From: Panax quinquefolius
Lineage: Eukaryota; Streptophyta; Magnoliopsida; Apiales; Araliaceae
Assembly (NCBI GenBank): GCA_020205615.1
Contig: CM035151.1
Coordinates: 9,820,565-9,884,564, forward strand
Reading direction: 5' to 3'
DNA: 64,000 nucleotides
The position numbers and the translations under genes are program-made. Under the pieces are notes generated by a model that was given only the letters and a program-made list of their open reading frames with translations, searched no databases and had not been told where the DNA came from. Below, piece after piece: positions 33,770-46,329 of the stretch; the stretch's first letter is position 1, and each line of letters opens with the position of its first letter.

Positions 33770-35621
33770 GAAATTTGGCACTTCGGTGGTTCAACGTTTC
33801 CTTTAGATCATTTCATAACTCTAGGCTCCCCCACACCCTAGTCATATGTTCATAGTTTTAGCGCTGAATTTCACATTCTAGCGAAAACTCGAACCTTGTT
33901 TTGTGCTGGAATGTCAACTGTGTGTTGCTTGATTTCATAGTTTGAGTTTGAGAGCAAGAAATAGTGAAGTTACTTTCTGTTGGCTTGAGACAATGTGGGA
34001 AAATCTGGTAGCTTTTTACGCAGTATAACGAACTTATAATACAGTTGGTACAATTTCCCGCCTGAAATGAGCTAATGCAAAAAAAAGAAGAAAAATCAAG
34101 CTAAACGTTGGCCTAAAAACGATGCAAACTTTCTCTATACTACCAATATAAATATTACGAGTGTGCATAATTCAAGGCTACCTGTTTTTGTCAAAAAATG
34201 TTCAACAAGGAAAATTCACATGCAAGCATATATATCTTCCCTTTCTCCAACTCCAGCTTTGCACCAGTAACCAATTAACCAATTAATGCCCCGGACTATC
34301 CGACGGCCCTCTACATAACTCCGACATATCCACAAACTTCAACAGCCTTGGCGTTTGTTTTTAAAACGGTTGTGCTTATAGCCGAGAAAAACCCAGACTT
34401 CTGGGAAAGATACGAAGGACATTGCATCCAATTTGATTGTATAATGCATACGAGACCTTGGAATATAAAAGACGAAGATGCAAAACGCTTTTGGAATCAT
34501 GTTTTTTAACGTGAAGTTGAGCACCTCATGTGACATCTAGATCTTTTTTTGTTGTCCGTTTGGGATCATATTTCACTGGGGCTGTGCTTATGTGAGAGAA
34601 TTTTTTCCATTGGATTGGCTCCGACTATCCGTCCTCGCCAAATTGTTCTGCCGGTCCAAACTTTTTGGGGTCTTATGTTAAATATGAATTATTAAAATTT
34701 GGGGACGTTCTTAATTTTGGAGACATCAAGTCATTGCTTAAATGACTTAATATATGGGTCGGCCTTGGACCCACGCCAAAGTAGGGCTTCCTCTATTTTG
34801 TTGTGGAGGAACTGTGGTGTGTTTGATAAATGTTGGAGGTGCATGTATTGCTAGCCTGCACATATTAATTAAGTCCATTTCTTAGCAATATAATCATGAA
34901 GACGAAGAGGTAAGAAATTATTAAACTGGTATTTGTGATTTTGTTTTGTGTAATAAATGTTAGGTTTGTTAATGTGAGCTCATCTTGATTAATAATTTAA
35001 ATTTAAGCGATGAATTTAGGTTACTTGGACATGAAGCATGTTTGAAATTGCTGAAAAAATAATATCTATTACATTTCATGCCCTCCATAAACAACCGCAA
35101 TCCTGTAATTTCGGTTGTAACCTAATAATAAAAAAAGTTAAAGTTTACAAGTAGGTAATAGTTTAATTTGATATATCTTTCAATTACAATTTAAATCACA
35201 TTAATCCTTGATATTGAGAGAGAGATAGTGTGTTGGATGTACCTAAATTGAATACTACCAGCTAAAAGTGTATCAAGGGATGCTATGCCCCATGCATGAT
35301 GTATCCGGCAAGTATATAGAATTATACTTTGTATGTACCTGAGCGGTAAGACTAGGTTAGAATGAACAGTAAAGAACATGAGCAGAGATGTACATTACTT
35401 CCAGGTTTTTGGATTGGAGACCAAGAAAAACAGATCATGCACTGATGCAAACATATATGTACATCTTTAGTAGATCACAACAACAACAACAAAAAAAGTT
35501 ACCGGTTGTTTCACTTTCTCGCACTCTACAAATTTACAGCCGATAAAAATGAAAAAGGAAAAGGACTTTCTCATACACCCTAACATGTTACAGAGTTCAT
35601 TTCAATATGTATTTGCCAAGC
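33770..35621. other. Intergenic region between convergent RDR1 and TPS 3' ends
   Basis: AT-rich and holds both 3' UTRs. I see no third gene and no clear transposon. ACAACAACAACAA at 35477-35490 is a short simple repeat. Poly(A) sites could not be assigned. Confidence 0.6.
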
Positions 35622-35909
35622 CTATATAGGTACCGATTGTTCTGAAACACAGGCTAATCCCTGCATCAGCCTGACAATTTCCACGGTATCATCAAGGTAA
35701 TACTTAGCCTTACTGGGTTTTTTACCAACAGTGCATGCAAACACTTCAGCACTTGCAGCTATAGATGGACCAGCAATGGAACTGGTAATCACCTCAAACA
35801 TATCTTCATCAGAACAGTCATCTCCTATGCACAAGACAAAATCCGGTGTCATTTCTCTCTCTTGCATAGTGGAAAGTAGGCGTTTGGCTACAAGTCCCTT
35901 GCTTACACC
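35622..35909 (-). CDS. TPS exon 3 (phosphatase-domain C-terminus)
   Basis: Acceptor TGCAG|GGTGTAAGC; begins GVSKGLVAKRLLSTMQE. It carries HAD motif GDDCSDEDMF and the basic KKPSKAKYYLDD stretch, ending SEQSVPI-stop. It is 96 codons including the stop. Confidence 0.95.
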   Translation of the reverse strand, partial: GVSKGLVAKRLLSTMQEREMTPDFVLCIGDDCSDEDMFEVITSSIAGPSIAASAEVFACTVGKKPSKAKYYLDDTVEIVRLMQGLACVSEQSVPI

Positions 35910-38900
35910 CTGCATACAAAAACAGAATGTAACCGTTAAATTGTAGCCCCCCCAAAAAAATAACTTCTTTTAAAGGTTGAAAGTTGGTTTGGAAACATGA
36001 AAATAAATATATTCAATAACCTGTTTAAATAACCTAGGTGAAGTTTTGGAAATGCTTATAACTATTAATTGCTTTTTCCTTCTCTTTCTCCAATTTTTTC
36101 ATATGGTTTGCTATTCATAAAATGAGATTAAAATAACTGAGACACGTACCATAGATTGAAATTCTAGCCAAAAAGCTAATGCAACAACTTAGTATGTGAC
36201 CGAATCCTGATAAAGACTAAGCAAACAAGCTTGGATACAGCCTTGGAAAGAAATTATTTAGGTTGAGATAACTCAATTCTGAATTGAGACAGGATGGCTT
36301 GGATAGAGTATTAAGCAAATGGAGCTAACAGCTGTCAACTGCAATAACCCTGAAGGCATATATATCCAAACACTTAATTTCAACCATGGATTTCTCAATT
36401 TGATATAGCTACATTCACTGCACATCATGATTTCATTTAGGTTACAGAAGCTATGGTATTGGAAATAAAATTACAGAAATTCTATCACAACATTGTTACT
36501 TCAAACCCACCTAAACAGAAATTCTAAACAGTTGACAGACTCAACCATATCTTGCCCAGCATCCCGGATGACTAAGAAATACCTAAGCTCTCATAGGAGG
36601 TAAGAAAATGCTTGATTCTACCCACAACACAACATAACAGACTCTAGATACACCCAACAAAAGATACACCCAACAAAACACATCGGTTGAACCTACATTT
36701 TGAACTTGAACAACAAGCAATTAAAATATTTCGAGGGTTAACATGATGCAAGATGAATATTTGATTTGGAAAAATCCATACCTGCGGCTTAACCTCTACA
36801 ATATTCTGCCCACTCTTGACTGTAACTGGTTCATTGGCCAGCACACTTTCAAGATGATCAAGAAGCTCTTTAGCTTGACATGATCCAAAATCAGGATCCG
36901 CGTCCTCATAGCACCAGACCATTGCAGTTTCCTTGTCTTCAATTGTGGACCCATCAGTTGTCTCCGTGTAAAGCTTCATAACCGGTTCTGCAATCTGCTT
37001 CCAACTACAATCTACTACTGGTACACATGTTTCCCATTCCGTATCTTTCTTCAGTCTAAAAAGCATGCAAATTCACCAGATTGTAGTTAATGTGCATGTT
37101 GTATAAATATTAAGTGCATAGAGCTAGAGAAAAATAAATAAAACAATGTTATTCAAATACAAACCTTAAGAAACAGCCATGTTCAGCTGCAATTCCCAGA
37201 TTATCACAAGCAGAAAACCATTCACCTAGAGTCTTTCGGCTTCTTGCACTGACAATAAAAAACACATTGTTCTTATCTCTGCTCAAAATGTTCAGGACTT
37301 CTATGGTTTTAGCAGTTGGGCTCTTATCAATTGCAGCCTGAGGTATTAAAGTGCCATCATAATCCAAAAGTATTACCCGAGTAGTAGTCCTTTTGTAAGC
37401 TGAAACTATGTGCTCCATAGAGAGCTTCCTAAAATTTGGATCAAGTGACACAACCCTGAAACTCAACCCAAATCCAATACCCCAGCATCTCCGCCTCACA
37501 TGATCTTTACACGTCCTCTCCAAATCTTGCAAAAAACTACTGAGCCCAATAACCAACGTCATGGGTGCTAACATACCTATAATGTTTCTCATGTCGCAGT
37601 TGTTTCTCTGGCTCTGCCATTTCCAGGGCACAATCCATAGCCTCTGCCACAGCATCAATATTCCATGGGTTCACCCGAATTGCTCCACTTAAAGATGGAG
37701 AACACCCAATAAACTCAGACACAACCAACATACTCTTCTTTAGAGTGTTCGAGCTTAACCCTAACACCTTATCGAGCCTCTTGTTCCCTTGGCGACTAAT
37801 TATGTACTCATATGGTATCAGATTCATGCCATCCCTAACCGCTGTAACCAAACAACACTCGGCAACAACATAATAAGCAATTCTCTCAGAAAATTTCAGG
37901 GGCTGATCAATCAAGACAACTGGCTCATATCCTGGTTTCCCAAATGTATCATTAATTCGCTTCACTGTGGAGTACGTCTCAGCCTGAACTTCCTTTACAT
38001 CTTTTCCTCGACCCCTAGCGGGATTTGCTATCTGCACTAGGACAACCTTCCCCTGCCACTCTGGATGTTGAACAAGCAGCTGTTCCATAGCCAGTAGTTT
38101 CAGGCTAATACCCTTGAATATGTCCATATCATCTACCCCAAGCAACATGATCCTACCCTGATCACGAAATTGTTTGATGAGCTCAAAAACTTTTGCTTCA
38201 GTCTCTGGAAGGCTCAAAACCGATTGAAGTTGAGCCATGTGGATACCAACAGGAAGAATCTTGACACTAACAGTCCGACCGTAATACTCAAGGCCAATAT
38301 AACCTCGCTTAGATTCGTAAGACAGACCAAGCATACGACTGCAGCACGAGAGAAAATGACGAGCATAATCAAAAGTATGGAACCCAATCAGATCAGAATT
38401 CAACAGTGCTCGCAAGAGTTCCTCCCTGATAGGTAAAGTCTTGTAGATCTCCGACGATGGAAATGGACTATGAAGGAAAAACCCGAGTTTTACTCTATTG
38501 AATCTCTTCCTCAAAAAGGTGGGCAACACCATGAGATGGTAGTCATGAATCCACACAAAATCATCTTCGGGATTAATTACCTCCATAATCCTATCCGCGA
38601 ATATCTTATTAACCGATACATAAGCCTGCCAAAGCGAGCGGTTGAACCTACCACCAAGATCCAGAGATAAGGGCAACATGTAGTGGAACAACGGCCACAA
38701 TTGCTGCTTACAGAACCCATGGTAGTATCTGCTAAACAGATCAGGGGGCAAAAAAGTGGGCACACATTTGAACATCTCTAGGAGGATTTGTGATACCTCA
38801 TCTTGTTCATTTGGGTGAATCTCTTCCTTAAGGGTACCCACATAAATAACTTCAGTCTCATCATCACCCAACCCATCTTTCAGCTGGAGGAGAAGAGAAT

Positions 38901-39174
38901 TCTCGTCCCAGCTGAAAATCCAACCCTTACTATCATCAGTTCTTCGCTGCGCCCTAATGGGCAGCTGGTTAGCTACAATAATTAGTCTATCCCGTTGGGA
39001 TGTTGATGAAGATGGATCAGAGCATACACTCTCTGAAGGGTCATCATCAAGATTGGACATTATGCCAGCAACGGTCATAATAAGTGGAATTCTCCTACTC
39101 ATATGGCCAAAAGACGGCGATGGAACCTCGCCAGAGGCAAGCTCCAAGAGGTTTGAGTATGATCTTGACACCAT
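35622..39174 (-). CDS. Class II trehalose-6-phosphate synthase (TPS6-like), with one apparent frameshift
   Basis: Class II plant TPS proteins join a GT20 synthase-like domain to a HAD phosphatase-like domain; most lack catalytic activity and act in sugar and stress signalling in the cytosol. Exons: 39174-37165, 37055-36782, 35909-35622, all GT-AG, phases fitting an 856-residue protein, the usual length. GT20 blocks: IVANQLPIRAQRR (about residue 65), DDFVWIHDYHLMVLPTFLRK, FFLHSPFPSSEIYKTLP, DLIGFHTFDYARHFL, LLGVDDMDIFKGISLKL, VTAVRDGMNLIPYEYI. HAD blocks: LLDYDGTL (Asp near 604 and 606) and GDDCSDEDMF (about 790-799; Arg is common at the Cys). At 37536-37542 the frame slips by one base (YWAQ-stop instead of YWARSFLQD). 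This may be an assembly error, since everything else is intact. Symbol left empty because paralogue assignment is uncertain. Confidence 0.93.
35910..36781 (-). other. TPS intron 2 (872 bp)
   Basis: Minus-strand donor CCGCAG|GTATGG (36781) and acceptor GTATGCAG (35910). Joins VEVKPQ to GVSKGL, the expected family junction. Nothing recognised inside. Confidence 0.9.
36782..37055 (-). CDS. TPS exon 2
   Basis: The TTTTTAG acceptor splits an Arg codon (AG|A) with exon 1. It encodes LKKDTEWETCVPVVDCSWKQ through VTVKSGQNIVEVKPQ, the cap and core of the HAD domain. The intron 1 sequence between 37056 and 37164 is 109 bp. Confidence 0.95.
37165..39174 (-). CDS. TPS exon 1 (GT20 domain and start of HAD domain)
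   Basis: ATG at 39174 in the context GACAATGGTG; starts MVSRSYSNLLELASGE, the normal class II start. It ends EHGCFL plus AG before GTTTGT. It is 2,010 nt where 2,009 fits the frame, hence one extra base near 37539; CAGT may stand for CGT, giving Arg-Ser. Two long frames cover it with no other break. Confidence 0.93.
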
Positions 39175-39190
39175 TGTCAGTTCCCACTAG

Positions 39191-39644
39191 CTACCAAAGC
39201 ACAACAACGTTTGTCTATGCAAACTTTGAAAATTACTACTCAACTAAAAAAGAAACTCCACTAGCAGATCACAAATATAAACAAAATACTAAATGTCGCA
39301 AAATGTCTTTTGCTGGTTACCATATTAAGCAACCAAATTTACTGGATCAATAATTAGTGAGTGTTAAATCAGAATAAATCCAACAAAATCCGGATTAGAC
39401 TTCGCTTTGACAATTCAAACAAAACATGGGGTAGATAATACATCAAGTTTCTTGTCAAACAAATAGAATAGAAAGAAATAGAATAGATTCAGATATATAC
39501 TGTAGCCAAGCACAAAATGACTTTGATTGATATTACATTTGCTAATAACAAACCCACGACAAAATGATAAGATCTAAGAAAAACTTAGCAAAGAACAAAA
39601 GTAAAATAATAATGAGAATTCAAGAAGAGTTGAAGATAAATTAC
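39191..39644 (-). other. Probable 5'-UTR intron of the TPS gene
   Basis: On the minus strand AAACTG|GTAATTT (39644) and GCTTTGGTAG|CTAGTGG (39191), 16 bases before the ATG. It has a pyrimidine-rich 3' end. 5'-UTR introns are common in this family. Predicted from splice motifs only. Confidence 0.6.
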
Positions 39645-39675
39645 CAGTTTTTGACACTTGACTTCCAAAAAGTAC

Positions 39676-39684
39676 AAACCCTAA
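39676..39684 (-). promoter_or_regulatory. Telo-box-like motif in the TPS leader
   Basis: AAACCCTAA on the plus strand (TTAGGGTTT on minus), inside the predicted untranslated first exon. Telo-boxes often lie near transcription starts of plant genes expressed in growing tissue. Confidence 0.4.
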
Positions 39685-39765
39685 TCTAGAAAAATAGTCA
39701 AAACTCAAAAGTGGGGGCACAACAATTCTTTTGGGTATCTTTATGGTTGAGCTTCCTCAACCTTG

Positions 39766-39772
39766 TTATATA
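39766..39772 (-). promoter_or_regulatory. TATA box of the TPS gene
   Basis: TATATAA on the minus strand, in a GTGTATATAACAAGG context, about 120 bp upstream of the predicted UTR intron donor. It places the transcription start near 39735. An inverted repeat ACACTG/CAGTGT lies immediately upstream (39772-39785). Confidence 0.55.
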
Positions 39773-39773
39773 C

Positions 39774-41913
39774 ACTGCTCAGTGTAAATATGATAGTAAT
39801 AATATATGCCATTTTTAAAATTTTGAAATTCCAAATTTTTATTGTTAATAATAATATATAATAACAGAATAATTTTATATTTATACTCAAAAGCTTATTA
39901 CTATTACAACTAAGAACTTAAATTTTAGAATAAATATGTAAAAATATATTTTTTATATTTAAATATTTTAGTAGTAATTGAGGAAGCGTATGACAACTTT
40001 GAACCGTTGATCAGAGTAGTATGGACAATCTACGGGTGGGAAGTAAGGAGGATGTGGTGCAGAGTTGACAAGTGTTTGATAAACTTAAGAATTAAGATTG
40101 AATGATTATGATGTCTTAATAAATTAGATCATTTGAATAGTTATGAGGTCTGAATTTTAAAAATTGTTTGATAACTAAAAAGTAAGTTGTCTCTTAATGA
40201 CACTATTTTACTATTTTAAAGGGTAAAAATTTTTATTTAATAATTTTAAATATTCAATTTATTAAAAATGAATGCATAATATTGTTGAATATATTTATAT
40301 AAAAAAAAATTATCAAAAAAATTTCATTAAGAGGTACCTCTTAATTATTAAAATTTTATTTTTTTGTTTTATCAATTAAGAAGCGTTCAGTATAGAAGAA
40401 CAAAAAAATGAGATAAATGCGCTTTTAATAAATAAAAGATAATCTATTAAGAGTCAATCAGATATAAACAAACAGGGAGACCTATCCATTGATCCCTCGT
40501 TAAAGTCGCCACGAGGTTAACAGTGGGACCCGATTTGAGGTATTGTCCTTAGATGTTTGTAGTGTTCTGTGCAACCTACAACGTGGCTATTTATGTTGGC
40601 TGTCTTAAGCAAAAAGGTCAAGTGGCGGGCTACTACGAATTCGGGGATGGTTAGCGTAAAATAAATTTTGATTAATTAATTAATACAGTATTAATATAAA
40701 AATAAAAAGTGATCTATCTTTACGTATTAATATTTATATTAATCACATTATTAACTTACTATAAAATTAATTTTATAGTAACTAAATTCTAAAATTTCAC
40801 GGAGGAAGATGACCAGAGCTTTGATATTTGTGTTGGGAACTTTACTCCTGTGAAAATGAAACAGTTATTTTTCTAAAATACTATATTATCCACATTGTTT
40901 TCTTTTTATTTCTTTGGTCACCCAATATTTATTTTATAATTAACTATTACAAACAATATTTATGTGAATAGTAGGGTCATTTTTGAAATTTTAATAGCTT
41001 AGGGCGAAAAATAAAAATAAAACTTTTTTCAAAACATTTTTTTTACAAAAATAATAAATAATTTTGGGTGTGGGTCCTCACCCACGAAAGGAATTCAAGT
41101 TGAAAAAAAATTACTTGTTACATTAGTTGGTAACTAAGACAAAGATATGTGATCACTTTTAATTAGGAGAATAAATTGTTTATCGATAATAGGAATGGAT
41201 TAGAAATAGTACTATAAATAAGGGTTATAAGGCTATGAGATAGTCTTATTTTTATATGAAGATGCCGAAAGAATAAATTGAGAGGATTGCATTTTGTAGA
41301 GGTATCCGTCACCATATCCGTTCAATTGAAAGTTTGAACACTTATTACTTGGGATGTTTTTGGATGGTGAAATTAGTTAGATTTCTCAACCTAATTAAAG
41401 GTAAATTTGTACTCTCTTGCTTGTGCATAATTATTTGTTATTTTCGTTCTTATTATTGGGTTTGTTGATTTCCTATTTAATTGCACAAAGAGTGAAATGT
41501 AATTCATGAAATTGAGATTATTTTAGGTGCACTCTTTCTAACAAATAAAAAATAGATCAAAAAAATATCTTTTCGAAGATTAAAATATAATAGTTCTACT
41601 ACAATACAATTACAACAAAATATATGAGAATATATTCATTAAAAGATATTTCTTCTAATATTCCTAGAAGTAAAATCATCAATCAAATGTTCAAAATCAA
41701 ACTTGTCCATCATATCTTCTCGATGCACACATAATTGCCAACTCATTTAACATTTCTTGTGTCATAGTCGACCACAAGTAATTATTAATTAGGAAAACAA
41801 TCCAAATCTTTTATAAATTACAATTAAGTCCTTAAAAAATTACTTTTGTATACCTATATCATTATATATTTATATTTTTAATTTTACATATGCCACAAGA
41901 TCATTCACACACT

Positions 41914-41943
<30 letters not shown>
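39774..41943. other. AT-rich intergenic region upstream of TPS
   Basis: No gene seen. 40070-40470 has features of a small hAT-type MITE (AGTGTTTGATAAACTTAAG at one side, TATAAACAAACAG at the other, and a TTAAGAGGTACCTCTTAA palindrome inside), but the ends are not proven. GTGGGTCCTCACCCAC at about 41067 is a short palindrome. A TA microsatellite ends the region. Confidence 0.5.
41921..41943. repeat. (AT)n microsatellite, target site of element B1
   Basis: A run of AT dinucleotides directly precedes TGTAAGACCCC. The same repeat resumes right after the 3' LTR (61604-61618), so B1 inserted within the microsatellite. Confidence 0.8.
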
Positions 41944-41947
<4 letters not shown>

Positions 41948-42550
41948 AGACCCCAACTTTTATAAATAAAGATGAATTTTTCTATAAATATTATTTTTGA
42001 ATATTATGGAATAAATTTGATATAATGTTATAGTTGTGGGTAATATTTATAAATTTTGCAAAGTATGCAAGTTGTTATAAAATATTCGTTTGGTGGGGAA
42101 TATTCTTTTTGGGAATATTCATACAACTACTCAATCATTGGTGGACCCTATTAATGTAATTATTGTCGGATTGAAAGCGACAAAAAATTTTATAAAAATA
42201 ACTACGGAGGTGTTCTGAGTTAAAAGCTGTTGAACTACCCGGTGGTAAAAGTATAATGTCTGCTGCGTGGTTGCATAGTAGACACACGGTATTGATTATT
42301 GATCTTTACGTGAGAAGTCACTCATTTATGCTCGATTATTACTACGATAATTCTTTGCATCATATCTCTTATATTATTGATTCAATTATTGTCACAATTA
42401 TCATCTCGTATAATATGTTATAGTATTAAATCAATAATTGAGGCGACAAGTTATAAATGATTAATAATTGTTGAAAGATTAAATATGTGTTATGATTTGT
42501 GGTAAGTTTGATTATTTTATGGGGGGCTATATGTCATCATCTAAGAGTCT

Positions 42551-42761
42551 CTTCGTCGATAGTAATTACCTTTGTGAATAGTAATTACCTTCGTCGATAG
42601 TATTTACCTTCATCGATAGTATTTACCTTCGTCGATAGTAATTACCCTTGTGAATAGTATTTACCAACCGTCGATAGTAATTACCTTCGTCGATAGTAAT
42701 TACCCTTGTGAATAGTATTTACCTTCGTCGATAGTATTTACCTTCGTTAATAGTAATTACC
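42551..42761 (+). repeat. 19-bp minisatellite, 11 copies, in the B1 5' LTR
   Basis: Eleven units of TTCGTCGATAGTAATTACC or its variant CTTGTGAATAGTATTTACC. The 3' LTR has nine (59598-59772). Followed by a second tandem block of CGTCAAACCACTTGTCGTTT and CACATTACTGAG units (42765-42900). Confidence 0.85.
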
Positions 42762-43084
42762 TTTACCAGACGTCAAACCACTTGTCGTTTCACATTACTG
42801 AGCGTCGAACCACTTGTCGTTTCACATTACGGGCGTCAAACCACTTTTCTCTTCACATCATTAGTAAATCGAGCCACTTTTGCCTTTTCACACGGCGGTC
42901 TTAAGCTAGAAATCTTCTATAAATAGAGGCCTAGGGCTTCATTATTTTTCACGAATTCATTGAGCTATAGAGAGAGAAAGTATAGAAAGAATAAAGAGAA
43001 AGAAGAAGAGTATTTTATTCTTACCTTCTTGCGATATTCAATCTCCTACCAAAAGTAAGGGGTGTTATTCTTTCTTCTTTTCGT

Positions 43085-43420
43085 GAAGAGCCATTGTTAT
43101 TCCATTGCTTATTATTACATTGGAATAACTTTGTATCTGTGGTTTACCTATACTTGGTGACATTCTTCTATTATTACATTGGAACATCACATGCGTGTGT
43201 TTTACTTAGGACTGGTTAAAATCTTTTTTTATTATTACTGTTGGAACATCACATGCATGTGTTTTACAGGACTGGTAAAATCTTTATCATTCATGTTGGA
43301 ATATCTATCGTGTGTTTTACACCGGATGGTTCCATCTTTATTATTACTGTTGGAACATCACATCGGTGTGAATTTCAATTGACTGGTTCCGTTATTATTA
43401 TTACATTGGAATAACACTGC
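43085..43420 (+). repeat. Tandem ATTGGAACATCACATG..GTGTTTTAC..GACTGGTTC units in the B1 LTR
   Basis: About six imperfect copies with a period of 55-65 bp, also present in the 3' LTR (60110-60490). Several short open frames here (for example 43179-43382) are only translations of this repeat. Confidence 0.75.
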
Positions 43421-44704
43421 TGTCTTGATCTATCGCGTGCATGGTGATTTCTTTTGTTATTCTATTCTTTATTATACCCGGTTGGTTAAAACTTTGACTT
43501 CTATATTCCATGAAATTAGTGGAATATCCTTGATATTTGCGTTTCATCCAGTATTTTTTCATGGAAATATTCTTCTAATCATTCTTGAATTTTACTCTAC
43601 AAAACAGTATCATGTTGATAATTTGGGCGTTAATAATTCTGGATAAAATAATTCTTGAACTTGTTTTATTGAATTCTTATATCATTGTCATCATCCTCAT
43701 GTTTATATTATATTTGAAAGTCATATGTGGCACTGTAGTGCGTAGATGGACTTGGTATGATTATGACGAGAGAGACTATTCGGTGTAATCATGGCCGTAA
43801 TGTTACAAATGATGTGATAAAAATCCTCGATGGTAGTAGTGCGTTGGTGGATGATTGTTGGCATGATCATGACCATTAATGAATACACAAATATTCTTGG
43901 CCCGTAGTGCGTGAATAATAATTGTGGTCGTGATACTTAAAGAATATCCTTGGTAGTAGTGCGGGGGTGATTCGATGATGTGGAATATTTATTAAATTTG
44001 AGTCTCAAATTTATATGATGATGAAAAAACCTTTAAAACCTAAAAGATAGTAGACTTTATTTTCTACTTGACTCTTTTAATGGATTGCATATTCACCGCA
44101 GATTAAAATTTGGTTGTCTATTGTATTTTATCGGTTTAACATTGTTGAAGACTATTGATAATTTATTACGCATTATCTTAGTCGTAATATTTCTTCTTGG
44201 GCTAGTTGAGCTCACCCTTTCTTTCTTTGTTCTCTTGAGGAAATGAGATTATAAATTTGGGGACGAGTCTGGGAAAGCAGTGATGGTCACGAAGATAGCA
44301 TTAGTAGTCCTCACTATTACGCAAAATAGTGTGATAATAAGCTGTAATGAGGACTTTTTGTTTGAGTTTGTATAATATCTAGTAGAGCGATATTTGTATT
44401 TAAACTCACGATTTTATGTCGTATTGTACCAGACACGTTATGTTAATAAGTTGTATTTAAATTACATACCGTATGTAAGTGGCGACCCAAGATGGGTGAT
44501 GTATACCTAATTTTGGGGCGTCACGATTAGTATCGAGCATAGGGATATGATCCACTGGCTAAGATGTGAGAAAAGTACTAGGAGGAGAGAGGGGGAATAC
44601 CTTCGTTAGTATGACCTACTAAGTTTTATGTCTTTATTTTATTGGTTGGTCGGGAAGATAGGGATAATTTGTTACATGTCGATTAACCTTTTGTTTTGTG
44701 GCGA

Positions 44705-45800
44705 TGTCTGAAAATGACATCGAGAATGTTGAGAATAGCAATGGAGCCTTGAGCGATCGTTGATTCACCACATATCAATAATCGAGGATAATGTGCATCA
44801 GGAAGGCGACAATCCTCATCAAACAACAACAACAACGACCAAATGATGAATGATCAAATGTTCGGAGGCTTTATGCGATTTATGCAACAATGAAGAGGAG
44901 AAGCGACTCGCCCAAAGCGTAGGTGGAAACACGGAAAACTCTCGGCGGTCACCGCTAAACAATTCAAGGCTGGGACCACCGGAGTTTAAGGGTGAGCAAA
45001 ACCACTTTGGCGGAAGCATGGATCATGATTACAAGATATTTGATGTCTTGGGATGCTCGAGGAGCAAAGGTTCCACTACGCCTTTATGTTGTTGCAGCGG
45101 AGGCGGATTCTTTGGTGGGAATCGGTAAAAGCGTACTCAACTTTCTTTGTCTTGAAGATATCTTGGGAGAAGTTCGAGTACGTTCAACGACAAATACTTT
45201 CGAAAGTATTCGACACATGAAGGAGGTGGAGTTTATCAAGTTGGAACAAAACAATATGGCCAGAGTGTCGCGATACGAGGCAAAATTTGCGGAGTTATCA
45301 CGTTTCGTCCCACTTGGTGGATAATGAAGAGAGAATGGGCGCGAATGTTTTTAAGAGGTTTGAAGCGAAGATACGTCGACATCTTATTTCTCATAAAGCG
45401 TGTTTGTATTAGGATGTTGTAAATAGGGCTCGATTAGTGGAGCGCGATAATGAGTCAACGCAACTAAAAAAGAAGCGGTATTTGGCAGAAATTATAATAC
45501 CGGCGAGTAGTCATGAGGCGGTGACAACAAGCGTGGAGAAATCAACGGGCGGATATGGTAACCACTTGGTGGTAATCGAGGCCAAAACAATAAGAATGGA
45601 CATTCAAGAAAAGGAGATTCAACAATGATGGAAAGGCGTCGACTGACACCAATTGTTAAGGAAGGAGAAAGACCACTATCGTATGCTTCAAATGCGGAGG
45701 AGAGGACACATCGATCAAAATGCGTAAATGTAGTCAAAGCATGTTATAATTGTGGAAGAAGGTCACTTAGCTCGATTTTGTTGTTTCTAGAAGACAAATT
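44705..45800 (+). pseudogene. gag of element B1 (broken)
   Basis: ATG near 44705 (MSENDIENVENSN). Then TLAEAWIMITRYLMSWDARG-type sequence and SIRHMKEVEFIKLEQNNMAR, followed by YEAKFAELSRF (44992-45324), a retrotransposon gag core. A zinc-knuckle remnant CYNCGR..HLARF lies at about 45745-45790. An ACAACAACAAC microsatellite is at 44822-44836. Several indels are present. Confidence 0.7.
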
Positions 45801-45808
45801 CAACTAGG

Positions 45809-46230
45809 ATGGAGGCACCAAAGGCCGTCCCGGAAAATTCAAAGCCATTAGTGCTGAGGAGAGCATTTGTTGTGACCTCCCAAAGAGCAAGGAATCCGAA
45901 TGAGGTCATCACGGGTAAGCTTATCATAAACTCTAATGAAGTCTATACTTTATTTGATCTGGGTTCTACCCATTCTTTTATTTCTCCTACTTGCGCTCAT
46001 CGATTAAATTTGACTCAGGAGAAATTAGACTTTAATTTATCTGTGGAAACTCAGTTGGGAGAAACCTTCATTACATCCTTTGTTTATAAGTCTTGTTTGG
46101 TTCAAATCGGTACCCTCACATTACTGTCGATCTTATTTCATTAAAAATACTTGCATTTGGCGTTATTCTAGGGATTGATTGGTTAACTACTTATCATGCA
46201 AAAATTGATTGTTTTTTCGTAAGGTTGTTA
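45809..46230 (+). pseudogene. Aspartic protease region of element B1
   Basis: The best-preserved retroelement frame in the window: ITGKLIINSNEVYTLFDLGS then THSFISPTCAHRLNLTQEKL, with the active-site loop at about 45950-45985. After a frame change near 46110, GVILGIDWLTTYHAKIDC gives the second protease hallmark. Confidence 0.78.
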
Positions 46231-46329
46231 GCTTTCATATTCCTAATCAACCTATTATGCGAATTCAAACGACCAAACCATTAAAATCAATCATGGTCAT
46301 CTCAAGCCATAAAGCTATTTGTTTATTGA

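Larger units (their letters stand above)
41944..44526 (+). repeat. 5' LTR of element B1
   Basis: Starts TGTAAGACCCCAACTTTTAT and ends TTTTGGGGCGTCACGA. It aligns with the 3' LTR at 58983-61603. CTATAAATAGAGGCC (about 42919) is a candidate TATA box followed by a GA-rich leader. It contains three tandem-repeat blocks, listed separately. PBS-like TTAGTATCGAGC follows at 44527-44538. Confidence 0.88.

Noticed and set aside
42551..42761. CRISPR-like array
   Set aside because: Units are contiguous 19-mers without unique spacers, inside an LTR of a plant element.
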